From Bacteroidales bacterium UBA6229 (GTDB taxonomy: Bacteria > Bacteroidota > Bacteroidia > Bacteroidales > F082): DNA of 10,475 bases. Position 1 is the first letter of the stretch. Every line of letters starts with the position of its first letter. The translations under genes and the position numbers were made by a program. The stretch spans positions 1-10,475 of the forward strand of contig DJWN01000125.1 of assembly GCA_002440975.1 (NCBI GenBank). The letters are read 5' to 3'. The notes under the pieces were generated by a model, which was not told where the DNA came from, ran no database searches, and saw only the letters and a program-made list of their open reading frames with translations. Positions 6,410-10,475 of this stretch are shown one piece after another.

Positions 6410-8143
6410 ATGGATACTTTAAAGAAAATTGGTTTTTTACAAGAATTCATTATCTTATTTTTATTCATCTTGCTAATCAACAATTATTTTGGCAACAAAC
6501 GTCCCGTCATATTAGCAGATGGAAAAGGATATTACGAATATTTACCATCAATTTTTATCTATAATGATTTAAGTTTTAACTACACGGACACCTTAGTCTC
6601 CGAATTTTATGATCACAAAATAACAAGCAAAGGTTACCTACCATTAATTGAGGGCAATAAGGTGAACAAATATTTTGTTGGTACTGCTGTTGCGCAAGCA
6701 CCTTTTTTCTTATTAGCTCATCTGATTGCAATCAACAACCCCGACCTTATAGCTGATGGCTATTCACTTATTTATCAGGATTTTGTTTTCTACGCTGCTC
6801 TTTTCTATCTATTTATCGGTCTATTCTTTTTAAGAAAACTGCTTCAATACCAAAAAGTCTCGATTGCATACATTTTTGCTATTCAAATAGCTATTTTATT
6901 TGCCAGTTCATTGATGTATTATGTTGTTAGATTACCGTCCTTTAGCCATGTTTATTCCTTTGCTTTTATAAATATTTTTCTTTTTCTGATAGTCAAATAC
7001 AGCATAACAAATAAAAATAGTCAGTTGTATTTCGCATCTGCGATATTAGGCATCATACTATTAATCAGACCTGTAAACGGATTGATCGTATTATTTATTC
7101 CATTTATTTTCAACGATGCCAAAAGTTTTTGGTCTGCATTTTTGCTTCTCTTCAATCATAAAAAAAAGACAATAATAATATCTGCTTCCATAATTATCCT
7201 ATTGATAAGCATACAGTCATTTATCTGGTATTTACAAACTGGTTCGCTTTTTATTAAATCATATCAGGATGAAAGATTGATTCTTAGTCAACCTCAAATG
7301 TTCAAGTTCTTATTCAGCTATCAAAAAGGCTTTTTTGTATATGCACCTGTTTTCCTTTTCTTAATCATAGTGGGCACAATTAATTATGTACGATTCAAGA
7401 ACACTTGGAAACTTGTAAGTTTTTATCTAGCATTTATTATTACAATTTATGTACTTTCCAGTTGGTGGGTTTGGTATTATGGAGCCAGTCTTGGAAGCAG
7501 GGTAATGGTTGATTACTATGGTGTAATCGCTCTTTTTGGCAGTACTGTTTTTGTCCAAAGAAAAATATTATTCAAGTTATTAGCGATCTTGTTATTTGGA
7601 ATTTTTGCTTATCTGGCAATTATTCAAACTTATCAGTATGATAATTATATCATGCACTGGACATCAATGAATAAAGAGCGTTACTGGAGAATATTCCTTA
7701 AAACTGAAGACAAATACAAGGGCGTGTTTTGGTACACAACTTATTATCCCAAAAAAGAAGATCTATTTTACTCAAATTCTATTACAAATCAACCATATCT
7801 CAACCAAAATCCAAAAACAATACTGATCGACAGTATCAAGATTGACTCAAATCAAACACTTTCCAAACAAGTTGGCGCAAAGTTAATTTACGAGATAAGA
7901 TGTAGTGAGTGTACTGATAAAGTGCTTGTTACTATAGATGACACTAATAGAAAAAACAAATACTATTTCTCAAGACATTTGTTTTACGGCACTCAAAAAG
8001 AAAACTTTTCAGGAACAGCCACGATAAATTTAAAACTGGATGGTTACAACCCAAGTAGCGACTACCTGAAAATATACTTGATAAAGCAGGAAGAAACTTC
8101 TGAGATAGATTCTTTCAACATAGAACTTTTTTATCTTGATTAA
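6410..8143 (+). CDS. Polytopic GT-C-like membrane protein with C-terminal soluble domain
   Basis: A 577-residue inner-membrane protein with roughly ten hydrophobic helices between residues 10 and 405. A short loop after helix 1 has LADGKGYYEYLPSIFIYNDL (35-54); D37 sits where GT-C glycosyltransferases keep a catalytic acidic residue. Other conserved-looking parts are LLIRPVNG (217-224), LFSYQKGFFVYAP (301-313), YVLSSWWVWYYGASLGSR (347-364) and IMHWTSMNKERYW (414-426). All recur in the paralogue at 8739-10151. Transfer of a sugar from a lipid carrier is inferred from topology and the GT2 gene 28 bases upstream; the exact family is not one I can name. Residues about 445-577 form a hydrophilic, strand-rich tail with a CSEC motif (498-501) that the paralogue lacks. 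The gene is markedly more AT-rich than the genes before it. Confidence 0.82.
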   Translation: MDTLKKIGFLQEFIILFLFILLINNYFGNKRPVILADGKGYYEYLPSIFIYNDLSFNYTDTLVSEFYDHKITSKGYLPLIEGNKVNKYFVGTAVAQAPFFLLAHLIAINNPDLIADGYSLIYQDFVFYAALFYLFIGLFFLRKLLQYQKVSIAYIFAIQIAILFASSLMYYVVRLPSFSHVYSFAFINIFLFLIVKYSITNKNSQLYFASAILGIILLIRPVNGLIVLFIPFIFNDAKSFWSAFLLLFNHKKKTIIISASIIILLISIQSFIWYLQTGSLFIKSYQDERLILSQPQMFKFLFSYQKGFFVYAPVFLFLIIVGTINYVRFKNTWKLVSFYLAFIITIYVLSSWWVWYYGASLGSRVMVDYYGVIALFGSTVFVQRKILFKLLAILLFGIFAYLAIIQTYQYDNYIMHWTSMNKERYWRIFLKTEDKYKGVFWYTTYYPKKEDLFYSNSITNQPYLNQNPKTILIDSIKIDSNQTLSKQVGAKLIYEIRCSECTDKVLVTIDDTNRKNKYYFSRHLFYGTQKENFSGTATINLKLDGYNPSSDYLKIYLIKQEETSEIDSFNIELFYLD

Positions 8144-8196
8144 TCATCCATTGAATTTTGGTTTTGACAGAATCATAAAATCAAAGATTTTTCAGC

Positions 8197-8699
8197 ATGA
8201 AATCACCAATAATAGCCGACTACAGGAGCATTAATCACATCATAACCAAAAACGGAAGTTATTATGAAGTTGATAATTCCGGACTGATTCTTAAAAAGGA
8301 AACTTTTGATTCGCCCTTGATTGATTAGTCGTACTTGAGTAGTAACAATGAAAAAATCTGCCTAAACAGTGAAATGATTGCCTATATCATGTAAGATTTT
8401 GGGCAATTATACAAAATCACAGCACCCGTTTCAACAAAGCGGTTTCAATCTAAACTTCAGATACATGTTCACCCAAATCCCGCTAAAAAAAAATTGTTAT
8501 TAAAGTTCCAATTCCTCTACCTCAAAAATTAACGTTAAGACTGTTTTAGATCAATGGAAAATTGGTTTATGAAAATGAATTCCAACCAGAAGAGTTTCCG
8601 ATTCAAATAAACAGTTCTGAATTTCCTTCAGGAATGTACCTATATGAAGGTTCTGATGGAAGTAGGATATTTTCAGGTAAACTTTCTACAATTATGTGA
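8197..8699 (+). pseudogene. Decayed type IX secretion cargo gene, C-terminal part
   Basis: A broken gene remnant ending in a type IX sorting domain. From ATG 8197 the frame reads 43 codons to TAG at 8326, then continues past TAA at 8392 to IHVHPNPAKKK near 8461-8493. There a run of nine A's (8485-8493) marks a one-base loss: the next frame carries on with IVIKVPIPLPQKLTLRLF, a TAG at 8547, then INGKLVYENEF and FPSGMYLYEGSDG, to TGA at 8697. HPNP followed by INGK and PSGMYLY is the standard sorting-domain order. Three internal stops plus a frameshift make function unlikely. The part before HPNP (such as GSYYEVDNSGLILKKE) looks strand-rich but I cannot name a family. The normal signal-peptide end is missing and TAA occurs in frame at 8176, so the 5' part of the gene has been lost. 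It lies between two convergent paralogous GT-C-like genes. Confidence 0.85.
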
Positions 8700-8738
8700 A
8701 TTAAACCCGGATTACTGTTGAGAAATTAAGATTACAAA

Positions 8739-10151
8739 TCATTCAGCAGGTTTATACTCATATATACCCTCCCGTGCCTTCTCCATATCTGGTATAGTCA
8801 GTTTCTTATAATAATCTCCATAGGGCTTTAGCTTTAAAAACTGATGCCAATAGGCTTCTTTAGTCATTCCGACCCAATGAATTGAACCAAAATAATACTG
8901 ACGAGTTTGAAAATAACTAAATCCCACGAGGGCAAATACAGTTATAAGAACGGGTATTCTGATATACAGTTTTCTTCGAAATGTCCAATCAATAAAAGCC
9001 GCAAAACCCAGTGCATAAACAGCATAAGTTTCAACATAGGCACGCATTCCGAAACTTCCACCATACCACCATGACCACCAGCTGGAAACAAGATAAATGT
9101 TTATTATACTGAAAATGATAATTGGTATTGCAAAACCCCTTTTCTTGTTCCATAATATACCCAAACCAATAAATGCTAACAACATTAATGGTGTATAAAC
9201 CAGCCAACCTTTTCGATAGCTAAACAAATTGTTAATAATTTGCGGATTACTAAAAAAGAAATTGGAACCATTTTCCGCATAACCTAAGAAAAACCAGTCT
9301 CCTGTATAAAACTTCCAATACAAAAGTTGAGGAGACCAAACTAAAAAAGCAAAAACGAATATAAGTAATACAGAAGTGTAGTTCTTGAAAAAAAACAAAA
9401 GTTTTTCATAGATTCCTCTAAAAGATTCAACTCCCCAAAAAACAAAAATGAAGCCTAGGGTTACATTACTCGGCCTAACCAATGTGATTAATGCACTGAC
9501 AATTCCTATTAATATTGCTTTTGATAGCCGGGGTTTTTCGTGCCATTGTATCGTCAATAACAAAAATGTCGTAAAAAGAAAAAAACTATATTGATGACTC
9601 ATTGTTGTTTCTGCTGTAGAATAATGAAACAAATTTGTACCCAACAAAGTCATCAAGAGAGTAAGTGCTGTTACGTACTTCGAATAGTATCGAAGTAAAA
9701 ACTTACGTAAAAATAAAAGTGCCAGAAAAAGATAAATCCATCCCATAATCACAAGACCCAGCCGATAAGGCTCACTAAATCCACTGGTATCTCCACCTGT
9801 AAGACTTACAATCGCATGAGTAATCAAAAATGCCGGAGCGTATAAAATTGACATTCCCATGGTAACCATAATAGCATGCTTTCCATTTGGCGTATTAACA
9901 GGCCAAAATATTCTACTAAAATGGCCTGGATCTTCATAAACAAAATCTAGCGAAAGATCTTTATAAATAAATGTCGCAGGCAAATAGGCGTAATAATGTA
10001 TTACATCAGAAGCAATGATGCAATTGGCACGCTTGTAGTATTTGTATTCCAAGGAATAAAAAACAGTAAAAACTATGAGAAAAAAAATACTAAGCTTAGA
10101 AAGATCGTAGTGCTGTATGCCTACTAATAATCTTGGGAATACTCTTTTCAT
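8739..10151 (-). CDS. Polytopic GT-C-like membrane protein, paralogue of 6410-8143
   Basis: A 470-residue inner-membrane protein with about ten hydrophobic helices. It is colinear with the protein at 6410-8143: SDVIHYYAYLPATFIYKDL (48-66, D49 in the acidic-loop position) matches its DGKGYYEYLP region, LVRPSN (224-229) its LIRPVN, LFSYRKGWLVYTP (309-321) its LFSYQKGFFVYAP, YLVSSWWSWWYGGSFGMR (353-370) its SSWWVWYYG segment and SIHWVGMTKEAYW (423-435) its MHWTSMNKERYW. A GT-C-type, lipid-linked-sugar-using transferase is the best inference; substrate unknown. It ends soon after the last helix (about 35 residues) and lacks the soluble tail of its paralogue. ATG at 10151 is the first start and precedes the first helix (about 20-34). 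It stands alone on this strand, facing the plus-strand run, and is AT-rich like its paralogue. Confidence 0.82.
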   Translation of the reverse strand: MKRVFPRLLVGIQHYDLSKLSIFFLIVFTVFYSLEYKYYKRANCIIASDVIHYYAYLPATFIYKDLSLDFVYEDPGHFSRIFWPVNTPNGKHAIMVTMGMSILYAPAFLITHAIVSLTGGDTSGFSEPYRLGLVIMGWIYLFLALLFLRKFLLRYYSKYVTALTLLMTLLGTNLFHYSTAETTMSHQYSFFLFTTFLLLTIQWHEKPRLSKAILIGIVSALITLVRPSNVTLGFIFVFWGVESFRGIYEKLLFFFKNYTSVLLIFVFAFLVWSPQLLYWKFYTGDWFFLGYAENGSNFFFSNPQIINNLFSYRKGWLVYTPLMLLAFIGLGILWNKKRGFAIPIIIFSIINIYLVSSWWSWWYGGSFGMRAYVETYAVYALGFAAFIDWTFRRKLYIRIPVLITVFALVGFSYFQTRQYYFGSIHWVGMTKEAYWHQFLKLKPYGDYYKKLTIPDMEKAREGIYEYKPAE

Positions 10152-10172
10152 ATTTAACTCTTTACTTTCGTG

Positions 10173-10180
10173 CGAAAATA
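10173..10180 (-). promoter_or_regulatory. Candidate -7 element for the minus-strand GT-C-like gene
   Basis: On the minus strand this reads TATTTTCG, one mismatch from TAnnTTTG, 21 bases upstream of the ATG at 10151. Its surroundings (TATTTTCGCACGAAA) closely match those of the M28 promoter element (TATTTTTGCACAAAA), which supports a shared promoter type. No -33 element is evident. Confidence 0.35.
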
Positions 10181-10475
10181 CTAAATTATCAATAACATAG
10201 TTCTATTTCAAATAGGATCACTATTAAAACAAAAACAGATTTTTATTGAATATTTATCGTAACCTTTGCCAAAGTAGAGAATCTTACGTAAATTCCTAAC
10301 CTGGACAAGCCAGAACCATACAGGTTTTTAAAAGTTGGTGAAAATTATTTTCTTTCGTAATGCTTATCAATAGGGAGATGCATAAAGTCGTTAAAAATAT
10401 TATGCCAAAAAAACCAACAAAATAAAAGATAAGGTACTAATAATTTCTAAATTTACACTCTAGGCTTAAAAAAAA
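10181..10475. other. AT-rich intergenic stretch without a recognisable gene
   Basis: No open frame here looks real. The longest candidate I noted is about 21 codons from an ATG near 10359, without a binding site or family signal. A weak inverted repeat (AACCTG at 10298-10303, CAGGTT at 10321-10326, then T's) is present but not enough to call a terminator. The stretch is very AT-rich and includes short A runs, among them the last eight bases. It may hold the upstream region of a gene beyond the window. Confidence 0.6.

Noticed and set aside
10298..10330. Hairpin terminator or small RNA end
   Set aside because: The stem is only 6 bp with a 17-base loop, a competing CTGG/CCAG hairpin lies inside it, and no gene ends nearby.
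10359..10424. Short peptide gene of about 21 codons
   Set aside because: It is too short, lacks a ribosome binding site or promoter, and the sequence is AT-rich enough to produce such frames by chance.

Overview
The window looks like chromosomal DNA of a free-living Bacteroidota. Two separate sequences carry the C-terminal sorting domain of the type IX secretion system (one intact, one decayed). Upstream sites match the Bacteroidota promoter element TAnnTTTG, and most genes lack a Shine-Dalgarno sequence. The gene families present (M28 peptidase with PDZ, small PepSY-type membrane protein, DPM1-like GT2, GtrA) are all common in that phylum. Genus or family cannot be fixed from this sequence alone.

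Layout. Positions 34-222 hold a 21-bp tandem repeat (eight good copies and a decayed ninth). On the minus strand, a secreted M28 zinc peptidase (2435-666) is followed with no spacing by a GtrA-like membrane protein (665-243). A divergent intergenic region (2436-2537) separates this pair from a compact plus-strand run: an FMN-binding NimA/pyridoxamine oxidase-like protein (2538-2999), a short PepSY-type membrane protein (3018-3617), a secreted beta-helix protein with a type IX sorting tail (3637-5616), a DPM1-like family 2 glycosyltransferase (5656-6381) and a large polytopic GT-C-like membrane protein (6410-8143). Gaps in this run are only 18-39 bp, but a hairpin at the end of the beta-helix gene may split it into two units. 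Next comes a decayed type IX cargo gene (8197-8699, three in-frame stops and one frameshift). After it, on the minus strand, is a paralogue of the GT-C-like protein (10151-8739). The last ~295 bases hold no gene I can support.

How the genes may work together. GtrA-like, DPM1/GtrB-like and GT-C-like proteins are the three parts of the known bactoprenyl-phosphate-sugar glycosylation scheme: charge the lipid carrier, flip it, transfer the sugar outside the cytoplasm. All three types occur here, though on different strands and not in one operon. The two GT-C-like genes are clearly more AT-rich than the genes before them, which suggests a separate origin or relaxed constraint. The M28 peptidase probably does periplasmic peptide breakdown. 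The NimA-like and PepSY genes have no evident link to glycosylation. I see no phage, transposase, CRISPR array, tRNA or rRNA.
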